DNA from: Brevundimonas variabilis | GTDB lineage: Bacteria; Pseudomonadota; Alphaproteobacteria; Caulobacterales; Caulobacteraceae | Direction of reading: 5' to 3' | Assembly: GCF_014199945.1 (NCBI RefSeq) | Contig: NZ_JACHOR010000002.1 | Coordinates: 310,001-374,000 of the forward strand | DNA: 64,000 nucleotides | Shown: one piece after another, positions 54,301 through 62,793 of the stretch | How the letters are laid out: each line of letters starts with the position of its first letter | Position numbering within the stretch: position 1 is the first letter of the stretch | Position numbers and translations under genes: made by a program | Notes under the pieces: generated by a model | What the model was told of the DNA's origin: nothing | The model's database searches: none | Seen by the model: the letters and a program-made list of their open reading frames with translations, nothing else

Positions 54301-55652
54301 TGCTGGCCGAAGCACTCAACCGCACCACTCTGCTGATACGCACCGAACTTCGGGAGGATGTCGCGGAACCGATGCTGGTCGATGCGCTGGCCGGGCTGAC
54401 CGTGGTCATCTCAGCGGATTCCAGCGTCGTCGAGACCGCCTCGGGACGGACAGCGGTCATCACTGCCGCCCTGCTGATGGCCCGTTCCGGCCACCGGGTC
54501 TGGATCGATTGCCCGGACGCATCGATGACGGAGCCTCAGCCACCGCTGGCGCAGACCCGCCTTCACGACGCCCTGCGCCGCGCCGGCGCCGATCTTCTTC
54601 CCGATCGAACGATCGAGATCGGCTCTCCGGCGGAGCCCGTGCATTTCGCCGTGGTCTTCGGCAAGGGTCAGGCCTCGGCGGGGACCGATGTCCTCTACAT
54701 CGGTGCGTCGGACTGGTCCGCCAGCCTTTCGGCGGACTCGCCCCGGGACTGGACCGCCGCCGCCCAACCGTTCGGAGCCATGGCGGCCGGCGCCTTGGCT
54801 GCGAGCGAGGCGTTCAAGGTCGTTATGCGCGGTCTGGCACCGTTCGCGCGGAGCCGCCAGGCCTATGATCGCATGTTCGCCGCGGCGACGGAGGCCGTGA
54901 TCGATCTGACGCCTGCCGCCGCGCGCCCGGCGCCCGATGTCGGCGTCTTTGATCTGATCAGTGGCGGTGCCATAGCCAACGCGGCCCTGTTCGCCCTCCT
55001 CCGGACGCCCGGCATTCTCGGTCGCTGTCGGGTCATCGATAATGACGAGTCCGCTCTCAGCAATCTCAACCGCAACGCTCTACTGCTTCGCTCCGGTGTC
55101 GGCCGGGCGAAGGTCGAAGACTTGGCGCGATATGGCCACAGCCTTGAAATCCAACCGGTGGTCGAGCGCTACCGCGAGAGTCAGTTCCTAGGCGCCGTCG
55201 TGCTGCTGGGTGTGGACGACATCCCCTCGCGCTGGGCGGCCCAGCGCCAGCGACCTGACTGGCTAGGGGTCGGTGCTACGGCCGGATTCGCTGTCCAGAT
55301 CTCGTCGCACGACGCGACGACGCCTTGCGTGGGCTGTCTTCATCCGGTGGCGGGCGACACGGACGGCCCGATCCCGACAGTGGCCTTCGTATCGTTTTGG
55401 GCAGGCCTGCTCCTCGCCGTGCGGCTCTTGTTCCGGCAGGAAGACCGTATTCTGGTCGGCGACCAGACATGGTTCAGCCCGTTGCGGCCCGAGGGCTGGA
55501 GTTATGCCAATATGGGGTTATCGGCGCACGCCGATTGCCCTGTTGGCTGCGACGTTCTGAATTGCGGAGTGCCAACCGAACCTCTCACGGCCTTGTCTTC
55601 AGGTCCTGGTCTGAAGTCGACGACGCACGGCAGTGTTGGCCGTCATGGGTGA
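54300..55652 (+). CDS. E1-like (ThiF) ubiquitin-activating protein with two lobes
   Basis: Protein of 450 residues. The C-terminal half (about 213-420) is a ThiF/E1 adenylation domain: FDLISGGAIANAAL (219-228, nucleotide loop), RVIDNDESALSNLNRN (Asp247, Asp249, Asn255-Arg258), GRAKVEDLA (Lys271), GVDDIP, then PCVGC (Cys343, Cys346) and CPVGC (Cys413, Cys417), a likely zinc pair. The N-terminal half (about 25-200) has the outline of a second Rossmann fold (LAGLTVVISADSSVV, PFGAMAAGALAASEAFKVVM) but lacks ATP residues, as an inactive E1 half would. The catalytic Cys is uncertain. It overlaps the JAMM gene by one base. No E2 gene is adjacent. Confidence 0.82.
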   Translation: MLAEALNRTTLLIRTELREDVAEPMLVDALAGLTVVISADSSVVETASGRTAVITAALLMARSGHRVWIDCPDASMTEPQPPLAQTRLHDALRRAGADLLPDRTIEIGSPAEPVHFAVVFGKGQASAGTDVLYIGASDWSASLSADSPRDWTAAAQPFGAMAAGALAASEAFKVVMRGLAPFARSRQAYDRMFAAATEAVIDLTPAAARPAPDVGVFDLISGGAIANAALFALLRTPGILGRCRVIDNDESALSNLNRNALLLRSGVGRAKVEDLARYGHSLEIQPVVERYRESQFLGAVVLLGVDDIPSRWAAQRQRPDWLGVGATAGFAVQISSHDATTPCVGCLHPVAGDTDGPIPTVAFVSFWAGLLLAVRLLFRQEDRILVGDQTWFSPLRPEGWSYANMGLSAHADCPVGCDVLNCGVPTEPLTALSSGPGLKSTTHGSVGRHG

Positions 55653-55738
55653 AATGACCGGCACGTCCCATGGGGATACACGCACCGGTGGCGATTTCAC
55701 ATTGAACGCAGTAGGTTCGCGAGAACGGGGAGCGACAA

Positions 55739-58405
55739 ATGAAACTGGTCTTCGGGCTTGGCGCTGACGGTCGTACCTGGCCGGAAACAGCAGCGATCAC
55801 AGGGGATCTCGACGACGGAGTCGTCGGACCGCACGGTCTTGTCGGCCTGATCGAGGCTCAGCTGGGCCTTGGAGGTCCGACGGTTTCCCGCCCCGTCCGT
55901 GTCGCCTCCTGGCTGACCAAGTTGCGCGTCGCCGGTCCCGGAAAGTTCTGGGACCGATCGTTCGAGAAGGACGCCTGGTCCACGGCGGGAACCCTGCTGG
56001 ACTGGCGCGACGCTCTGGTGGCCGGCGGTTGGTCCGGACAGCGGATCGGTACGCCCCGGGTGGATGATCTGGCCGACGCCGACCAAGCGGGATTGCCCTT
56101 GCCTCCGGGCCTGTCCGATCGGGCCGCGCTCGCCGCCCGCAATCTCGCCACCCGGCCCGGTCTCCGCATCGTATCGATCACCCTGGTCGAACCACGCCTC
56201 TTGCTGCCTCCGATCCTCGCGCGACTAGTAAACGCACTCGAAGCGGTTGGCGTGGAGATCGGCGCCTGCCCCCTCCCTACGCTTGCCGCGGCCGGTTCAG
56301 ATCTTCGCCGTGTACAGAATGCCTTGGGCGGTGGCCCGCGGGAGCCTCTGGCCGGCGACGGCTCGCTCGTCGTGATTGAGTCCGATACCGCGCTCATGGC
56401 TGCCGAGACCGTGGCGGACTGGCTGGCGGCGGGGCCAGCGGACGCTGTGATCCTCGCGCCCGACGGCGACACCGCTTTGCTGGACCGAGCCCTCAAGGCC
56501 CGCGGCCTCCCGGCGCTCGGCCTCTCCGCCGCCTCGCCCTGGCGGGGCGCCCTGCAGGTCCTGCCTCTGGCTTTTGCGTCAGCTTGGCGGCCGTTCAACG
56601 CTCGCGCCCTGCTCGACCTGATGATGCTGCCGCGTCCGCCGATCGCCCGATGGGCCGCCCGCCGTCTCGCCAGGACTCTCGCCGAGCAGCCTGGCATCGG
56701 CGGCGCCGTTTGGCTCGAGACCTGGACGGGCCTGGAGGCCAGGCTACTCGAGTTGAACGAGGGCCACGAAGATCCCCGGGGCAAGACAGACCGGACGCTG
56801 GTCCAGTGGCGGTCTTGGACGGAGGTCGGGCTTCACGACCGGACTGTCGGCATGCCGATCGAGGCCGTCCGCGAGGTCGCGGGCCGCGTCGCCGCCTGGG
56901 CCATCCGGACCGATGCGGGCGGGCAGGACCCGCTACTGCTGGGCGTCGCCTCGGCTGCGGGAGCCGTGGTCGACGCCGCCACCCGACTTGAACTTGAGGA
57001 AATCCCAGCCCTTCTGCTGGAACGCATGATCGGGCAGATCCTGACCGACGGCGTCTCCAACCCCGCGCACGTCGCCGAGTCCGGCGCGCTGCGTGCGGTT
57101 CGTACCCCCGGAGCCCTCTGGGGTTCGGCGACACGGGTGATCTGGTGGGGCTTTGCCGGCCCCGGCGATAAGGTCGCGCCCGAGCGATGGGACCGGGCGG
57201 AACGCGAGACGCTCGCTGCGGCTGGTGTGACGCTGGAAAGCCCGGCCGACGTGTCGGCGCGGATCGGAGCCGGCTATGTGGGCGTGTTGATGAACGCCGC
57301 CGAGCAGATGCTGTTTGTGCGGCCGGCGCTGGCCGGAGGCGAGCAGACGACCGCCCATCCGCTTGCGCACCAGCTTCGCCCGATTCTCCACGGCGCAGCG
57401 GACGGCGTGCTATTTCAGGGCGAGCGGCTGCTAGCCGAGCCTGTGATTGATTTGGCGCGACGGCGCCTTTCCCGCGCACCCGTCGATACGCTCGAGCCCC
57501 CACAGGGCGTGCCCCAGTGGACGGTTGCCGCCGACCTGTCGCCAACCCTCGACAGTCGCGTGGAGAGCGCCACCTCCCTGGATCGGCTGTTGAACTGTCA
57601 GATGGGCTGGTTTGCCCAAGACGTTCTCGGTCTGCGGCGAGGACGCCATGCCGAACTGCCAGATGCCAGCCAGTTGTTCGGCACTCTCGCCCACGAGATC
57701 GCACGTCGGCTTCTGCCGCCCGGTCCGCCCCCGCCCCTCAGCGGCGTGCGCGTATCTGCTTCGACGCTGTTCGACGAACTCTTGCCCGCTATGGCCGCCC
57801 CGCTGGCCCAGCCCGAACACGCAGGCGAACTTGCGGCCGCCCGCGAGCAGGTGCCCGCTGCGATGGAGGCGCTCGTCCGCCTGCTTCATGAGCGCGGACT
57901 CGAAGTCGTCGGCGCGGAGCTTTCGCGTGAGGGGTGCTTCGGCAACTTACCGCTCACCGGTCGCATCGACTTGATGGTCCGCAGCGGCGCCGAGGTCGCG
58001 GTGCTCGACCTGAAGTGGACCCGGTCCGAGCGCCGCTACGTGTCCTTGGTCGCCGACGGCGCGGCGGTGCAACTCGCAGTCTATCACGCCTTGGCCCGGG
58101 CCGACGGCGCCGTTGCGCCTGGCGGCTATTTTCTGCTGCGCCAAAGGCGCGTGGTCGCCGGAACAGGTTCCTTCCTGACCGGGGATCCGGTCGATGCGGC
58201 GCGCTCGGACGGCGATACTCTGCGGGTCGTCGTCCAGGACTGGGCGGCCTGGACGGCGCTCGCCAGCGAAGGCGTCCTCGTCGCCGCCGGTCTGCCGGAC
58301 TCCGCAGTGGGTCGGCCGACCGACCTCGGCTTCAAGGTCCCGGAAGCCCCCTGTCGCTATTGCGACCTCACCGGCCTGTGCCGCATCAACGTCGAGGCCC
58401 ATTGA
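55739..58405 (+). CDS. AddB-like inactivated helicase/PD-(D/E)XK nuclease
   Basis: Protein of 888 residues of AddB type. The first two thirds carry no intact helicase ATP site, as in AddB. The C terminus (about 615-888) is a PD-(D/E)XK nuclease: GRIDLM (Asp744), VLDLKWT (Asp757, Lys759), and the iron-sulfur cysteines Cys620 with Cys872, Cys875 and Cys881, the same C-x2-C-x5-C spacing as in the ImmA-UvrD fusion. GGGGAG precedes the ATG by 7 bases. Its stop overlaps the next start by one base (TGATG), so it pairs with the UvrD/AddA-like protein. The gap to the E1-like gene is 86 bases. Confidence 0.8.
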   Translation: MKLVFGLGADGRTWPETAAITGDLDDGVVGPHGLVGLIEAQLGLGGPTVSRPVRVASWLTKLRVAGPGKFWDRSFEKDAWSTAGTLLDWRDALVAGGWSGQRIGTPRVDDLADADQAGLPLPPGLSDRAALAARNLATRPGLRIVSITLVEPRLLLPPILARLVNALEAVGVEIGACPLPTLAAAGSDLRRVQNALGGGPREPLAGDGSLVVIESDTALMAAETVADWLAAGPADAVILAPDGDTALLDRALKARGLPALGLSAASPWRGALQVLPLAFASAWRPFNARALLDLMMLPRPPIARWAARRLARTLAEQPGIGGAVWLETWTGLEARLLELNEGHEDPRGKTDRTLVQWRSWTEVGLHDRTVGMPIEAVREVAGRVAAWAIRTDAGGQDPLLLGVASAAGAVVDAATRLELEEIPALLLERMIGQILTDGVSNPAHVAESGALRAVRTPGALWGSATRVIWWGFAGPGDKVAPERWDRAERETLAAAGVTLESPADVSARIGAGYVGVLMNAAEQMLFVRPALAGGEQTTAHPLAHQLRPILHGAADGVLFQGERLLAEPVIDLARRRLSRAPVDTLEPPQGVPQWTVAADLSPTLDSRVESATSLDRLLNCQMGWFAQDVLGLRRGRHAELPDASQLFGTLAHEIARRLLPPGPPPPLSGVRVSASTLFDELLPAMAAPLAQPEHAGELAAAREQVPAAMEALVRLLHERGLEVVGAELSREGCFGNLPLTGRIDLMVRSGAEVAVLDLKWTRSERRYVSLVADGAAVQLAVYHALARADGAVAPGGYFLLRQRRVVAGTGSFLTGDPVDAARSDGDTLRVVVQDWAAWTALASEGVLVAAGLPDSAVGRPTDLGFKVPEAPCRYCDLTGLCRINVEAH

Positions 58406-61400
58406 TGACCAAGCTGACAGCCGTGACCGCCTCCGCCGGCGCGGGGAAGACCACCCGGATCGTCGGCGACATCGCCGCCGAGGTCGCCACGCGGCCGCCC
58501 GAGGAAATCGTCGCCACCACCTTCACAATCAAGGCCGCCGACGAACTGGTCGAGCGCGCCCGGGCGCGGCTCTTCGGAGACGGCCAGACCGAGGCCGCCG
58601 CCCGCCTGCTGGGAGCCCGCTTCGGGACGGTCAACGCCGTCTGCGGCCAGATCGTCTCGGAGTTCGCCTTGGATCTCGGGCGGTCACCGTCCACCGCCGT
58701 AATCGGCGCGGAGAACGAATCTCTCATTTTCTCGATGGCTGCGGACCGTGCCATCGCCGCCCATGCGCCTGTCTTGAACGAGCTGGCGGAACGTTTCGGT
58801 TACAACGATCCGCGTCCGCCCACGGGCGGAGAGGGGCCGGACTGGCGTCGGACCGTGCGCCGGATCGTAGATCTCGCTCGTTCCAACGGCCTGGACGCCG
58901 ACGGTGTGCGATCCTCCGCCAACCGGTCGATAGAGGCCTACCGGTCGCTACAGCCTTTGGCCGCACCGGACGGCGCGGCTCTCGACGCGGTCTTAAAGGA
59001 TGCTCTCGCCGCGACGATGGCCGCGCGGCCCGCCGAACTCAGCGTGAAGGCCAAAAAGCCCATGGACGTCATCCGGGCAGCCCACCAGCGCGCAAGCCGT
59101 GGAGAGACCCTGTCCTGGCCGGCCTGGGCCAGACTGTCCAAGGCGGAGTGCGCCCCGACGAAGGACGGACCCGCCTTCGCGGCGGCCATAACCGCCCTGA
59201 GCGCTGCGGCAGGACGGCACGCCGAGCACCCGCGCCTGCGCGAGGAGACGAAGGCCTTCATCCACTCCACTTTTGAATGCGCGGCCGAAGCGCTGGCAGC
59301 CTACCAAGAGTGGAAGGCTCAGCGCGGCCTGCTGGACTTCACCGATCAGGAGGCGCTCGCACTCGAGGTTTTGCGCGACCCGACGATGGCTGGGCGACTG
59401 AGGGAGCGGATCAGCCGGGTATATGTCGACGAGTTTCAAGACTCCAGCCCCCTCCAGTTGGCCGTGTTTACGGCGCTGGCGGGTCTGGTCGAGGAGAGCA
59501 CCTGGGTCGGTGATCCCAAGCAAGCCATCTATGGTTTCCGAGGCGCCGATACAGACCTGACGCAGGCCGCCTTCGCTGGTGCAGCGGCCGGAGGAGATTC
59601 GACCGACGTGCTGGCGACATCCTGGCGCAGCCGTACGGGCATCGTGGAGCTTTCGAACGCCCTGTTTACCCCATCGTTCGAGCGCATGGGGCTGCCTGCC
59701 GCCAGCCACGCGTTCGCCGGCACGAACCGGTCCGAAACCGGCTTCGATCGGACCGCGCTGGGCTGGTGGACCTTGACTGGCAAGGTGGACGAGCAGGCCA
59801 AGGCGCTCGCGGCGCAGATCGTCGCAAGCTTGGAGAACGGCGCCGAGTGGTTGGTCGAGGACCGATCAGGCGAACACCGTCCTCTCGCGATTGGCGACAT
59901 CGCGATCCTCTGCCGCACCAACACCGACGTGGCGCGCTACGCTCGAGCCCTGAGCCAAGCCGGCCTGCCGGTGGCGGTGGAGCGCAGCGGACTGGCCCGG
60001 ACCCCACATGTCGAGTTGGTCCTGGCAGGCTGCCGGTGGATTGCGGACGCCTCGGATCGCCTTGCCTTAGCCGAGCTAGCCCGGTTTTTCTCGGATGACC
60101 CTGCGTCAGACGCTTGGTTGGCGGCTGCCGCGGATGCAGACCCCGAGGGAGCTTTGTCCGCGCTCGTGCCTGTGGCTGCGGCTCTAGCCGCCGTCAGGAC
60201 GGAAACGCTTAGCTTGACACCCGCCGAGCTGGTAGACGCCGTCGTGGCCCAGCCTGAGGTGATGGCTCGCATCGAGCGCTGGGGCGACACTGCGATCCGC
60301 TTTGACGACTTGGAAGCGCTGCGCGGGTTCGCCCGGACCTATGAAGCGGAGTGCGCCTCGTCGGGCGCCCCGGCCACGCTTCCCGGCCTCATTCTGGCTC
60401 TCGACGGCGCAGATCCGAAGCGCCCGCCGAGCTTGGCCGCGGACGCCATCCAGGTGATGACTTATCATGGCGCTAAGGGCCTGGAGTGGCCGATGACGTT
60501 GCTTGTCGGCCTCGGTTGGGAGCCGAAGGCCCGCCTGTTCGAACCTTCAGCTGAGGTCGATGGCGAGATGGACTGGCGAGACCCGCTGGCTAACCGCTGG
60601 ATCCGCTTCTGGCCCTGGCCCTACGACCTGGCCGGCGGCGGCAGCGCGCTCGAGGTCGCGGCTGCCAACTCGGCGTTTGGGCAGGCGGCTTGGCGCAGGG
60701 CCGTGCAGGAGGACACCCGCCTGCTCTACGTCGGCGTCACTCGGGCGCGAGATTATCTGATTTTTGCCGCGCCGCCAAAAAGTCCATCCTGGTTTAAAGT
60801 CCTGGACGAGGTTGACGCGAGTCCCCATCTCACGCCGCCCGCCGTTGACGACAACCTCATCGGGGTGGGCGACGAGACCTTCGTTGCCGACGTTCGCGTT
60901 CTTGCGGCCGACGACGGTTCGAGCGCCCGCTACCCGCAGGCGCCTCATGTCACGGTGCGGGCGGCTGCCGGCCCGCCGGCCTCAGCCCTCTTTGTGAAGC
61001 CAAGCGGCGCGACCGGTGAAGGCTGGCGGGTGACCGAGCGGATCGTCCTTGGGCCGAGGCTCGGGATCGACGGAGTGACCGACATGGCCGCCTTGGGCGA
61101 GGCCCTGCACGCCATCCTCGCCTACGACGATCCGGTCAGGGACCGTGACAAACGCCTCGCCGATGCGGATGCCATTCTCGGTCGTTGGAACGTTCCGGCT
61201 CTTTCCGCCGCAGACGCGATCGAGGCCTCGACCCGTCTCCAGACGTGGCTTGCCAACCGATGGCCCGGCGGCGAGATACTGCGCGAAAGCCCGGTTCGGG
61301 CGCGAGTCGGGGACCAGATCGTCCAGGGGCGGATCGACCTTCTGGTCCGACACGCCATTGGCGCCTCCATTCTCGACCACAAGAGTTTCCCTGGTGCCTT

Positions 61401-61548
61401 CAACACCTGGGACGATCGCGCTCTCGGTTATGCGCCACAGGTCGGTCTCTACGGTGAAGCCATCGCGACCGCCACTGGCGCGGCATGTGACGATCTGTGG
61501 ATTCACATGCCCGTCGTAGGGGCCCTGCTGCGCGTTGAGCGAGGCTGA
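58405..61548 (+). CDS. AddA-like UvrD helicase-nuclease
   Basis: Superfamily-1 helicase of 1047 residues. Motifs: ASAGAGKTTRI (Walker A, from residue 8), YVDEFQDSSPLQ (Walker B), VGDPKQAIYGFRGAD, MTYHGAKGLEWP (motif V), GVTRARDYLIF (motif VI). The C terminus is a PD-(D/E)XK nuclease: VQGRIDLLVR (Asp978), LDHKS (Asp991, Lys993), then QVGLYGEAI. AddA/RecB-like layout; with the AddB-like protein it would form a complete helicase-nuclease complex. The ATG overlaps the AddB stop by one base. It is not the housekeeping repair enzyme by context, since it ends a gene cluster with ubiquitin-like and ImmA elements. Confidence 0.87.
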   Translation: MTKLTAVTASAGAGKTTRIVGDIAAEVATRPPEEIVATTFTIKAADELVERARARLFGDGQTEAAARLLGARFGTVNAVCGQIVSEFALDLGRSPSTAVIGAENESLIFSMAADRAIAAHAPVLNELAERFGYNDPRPPTGGEGPDWRRTVRRIVDLARSNGLDADGVRSSANRSIEAYRSLQPLAAPDGAALDAVLKDALAATMAARPAELSVKAKKPMDVIRAAHQRASRGETLSWPAWARLSKAECAPTKDGPAFAAAITALSAAAGRHAEHPRLREETKAFIHSTFECAAEALAAYQEWKAQRGLLDFTDQEALALEVLRDPTMAGRLRERISRVYVDEFQDSSPLQLAVFTALAGLVEESTWVGDPKQAIYGFRGADTDLTQAAFAGAAAGGDSTDVLATSWRSRTGIVELSNALFTPSFERMGLPAASHAFAGTNRSETGFDRTALGWWTLTGKVDEQAKALAAQIVASLENGAEWLVEDRSGEHRPLAIGDIAILCRTNTDVARYARALSQAGLPVAVERSGLARTPHVELVLAGCRWIADASDRLALAELARFFSDDPASDAWLAAAADADPEGALSALVPVAAALAAVRTETLSLTPAELVDAVVAQPEVMARIERWGDTAIRFDDLEALRGFARTYEAECASSGAPATLPGLILALDGADPKRPPSLAADAIQVMTYHGAKGLEWPMTLLVGLGWEPKARLFEPSAEVDGEMDWRDPLANRWIRFWPWPYDLAGGGSALEVAAANSAFGQAAWRRAVQEDTRLLYVGVTRARDYLIFAAPPKSPSWFKVLDEVDASPHLTPPAVDDNLIGVGDETFVADVRVLAADDGSSARYPQAPHVTVRAAAGPPASALFVKPSGATGEGWRVTERIVLGPRLGIDGVTDMAALGEALHAILAYDDPVRDRDKRLADADAILGRWNVPALSAADAIEASTRLQTWLANRWPGGEILRESPVRARVGDQIVQGRIDLLVRHAIGASILDHKSFPGAFNTWDDRALGYAPQVGLYGEAIATATGAACDDLWIHMPVVGALLRVERG

Positions 61549-61799
61549 TCTCGGACGGATCGTTGGTCGGCGCTCTTCAGCACCTGCCCCAGACAGACTA
61601 TGAAATGTCGGCGAGGCCGGATCGACGTCAGTGGTCCCGAACGACCTGGATGAGCTAATTGGTTGATGTAGGTCGGGAGGGCCGCCGTTGAAGCTGGCCA
61701 CACTTTTTCCGGGGTGTGCGGCAGAATACTTGCTGTGGAAGTCCACTTCCCAACGCCGAGCCAATGTCCGCTCCTAGCGCAAAAAGCAGCCGTATGAGA

Positions 61800-62789
61800 T
61801 TAGACCCGACCCGTCGCGAGGATAATCTTGAGTGACGGATCGGTTTCGGTCGTCTCGACGATCCGATTGTAGATCTCGAGCAACTGACCGATCTCGTAAG
61901 CGCGGGCCTGCGGACTGTCGCCGCCGTGGTCGAGCGCGCTGGCGGCGAGCCACTGGTGGGAGTCGAACACGTCTATGCGATCGGCGATGCCGGCATTCTC
62001 GGCCAGGCCGGTCGCCAAGGTGACGCCCCGCCCCAGTGTGAGGATGACAGGTCGCTGCCCGCCGGACAGGTTGGTTTGGCATTTGCGGATTAGGGCTTCG
62101 CCTGGGGCGGTCGAGACGTGGATCGCCAGATCCCCGATTGAGAAATCGCCAGGACGTGACTGACCCTCATCCTTGGTGGAGACCGAGTGATGCTCCACCT
62201 GCCCGTAGGCCCCTTCGAGTTTCGCGCCGACCAGATGTTGGAGCACTGTGCCGACGACCATGGTGCCGGGCGTTTCGCGCTGACGGACTCCGGCCTGCTC
62301 GAACAGATTGCGGAAGGCGGTGCGCAAGCTGGCTTGCGGATCGAGTCGCATGACCAGCGGTTTGCCCGCGAAGAAGAGCTGGACCCTGGAAATCCAGAAC
62401 GCCTCGACCTGGTCCAGGTCGAGCGCGCTGTCGCCTTCGGCATAAAGCTCATTGAGCAGGGCGACGTAGGCGGTCATCTTGCCCATGGAGCCGCGGCTGG
62501 TTCGGCCGCCTTCTTCGGCGAGCACCCGGTCGATGCCGTGGCGGGCGAGCACCTGCTGGACCTTGCCTTTGCCGAGCCCGAGAACCTGTCCCTCCTTCTC
62601 CGTGCGGAGGCGTGCCGGATCCAGGGGAAGGCCCATGGTCCGCGCGTGGTCGGTCACAACCAAGGGCAGGCCCAGGGCGCCCTTGGAGCGGATGGCGTGC
62701 TCATCAGCGAAGGCCGCGAGGCGGCCCGTGAGACCGTCCTGAGACTGCGGGGCGTCTGTCGGACTTGCCCCGGGCTCTTCGGACGCCAT
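61800..62789 (-). CDS. DUF4928 protein, probable type II restriction endonuclease
   Basis: Protein of 329 residues matching the DUF4928 pattern: KGALGLPLVVTDHARTMGLP, LGLGKGKVQQVLARHGID, AEEGGRTSRGSMGKM and a late VGTVLQHLVGAKLEGAYG. DUF4928 genes recur beside C5 cytosine methyltransferases and are likely restriction enzymes; the acidic residues of a nuclease fold are not assigned here. The ATG at 62789 is 4 bases after the methyltransferase stop on the same strand; the longer frame to 62888 lies within that gene. Expected role: cutting DNA lacking the protective methyl mark. Confidence 0.8.
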   Translation of the reverse strand: MASEEPGASPTDAPQSQDGLTGRLAAFADEHAIRSKGALGLPLVVTDHARTMGLPLDPARLRTEKEGQVLGLGKGKVQQVLARHGIDRVLAEEGGRTSRGSMGKMTAYVALLNELYAEGDSALDLDQVEAFWISRVQLFFAGKPLVMRLDPQASLRTAFRNLFEQAGVRQRETPGTMVVGTVLQHLVGAKLEGAYGQVEHHSVSTKDEGQSRPGDFSIGDLAIHVSTAPGEALIRKCQTNLSGGQRPVILTLGRGVTLATGLAENAGIADRIDVFDSHQWLAASALDHGGDSPQARAYEIGQLLEIYNRIVETTETDPSLKIILATGRV

Positions 62790-62793
62790 GCCG

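Noticed and set aside
61549-61799. Terminator between the AddA-like gene and the RM pair
   Set aside because: Short dyads (such as GGAAG/CTTCC near 61740) are present, but none has both a long stem and a T-run.
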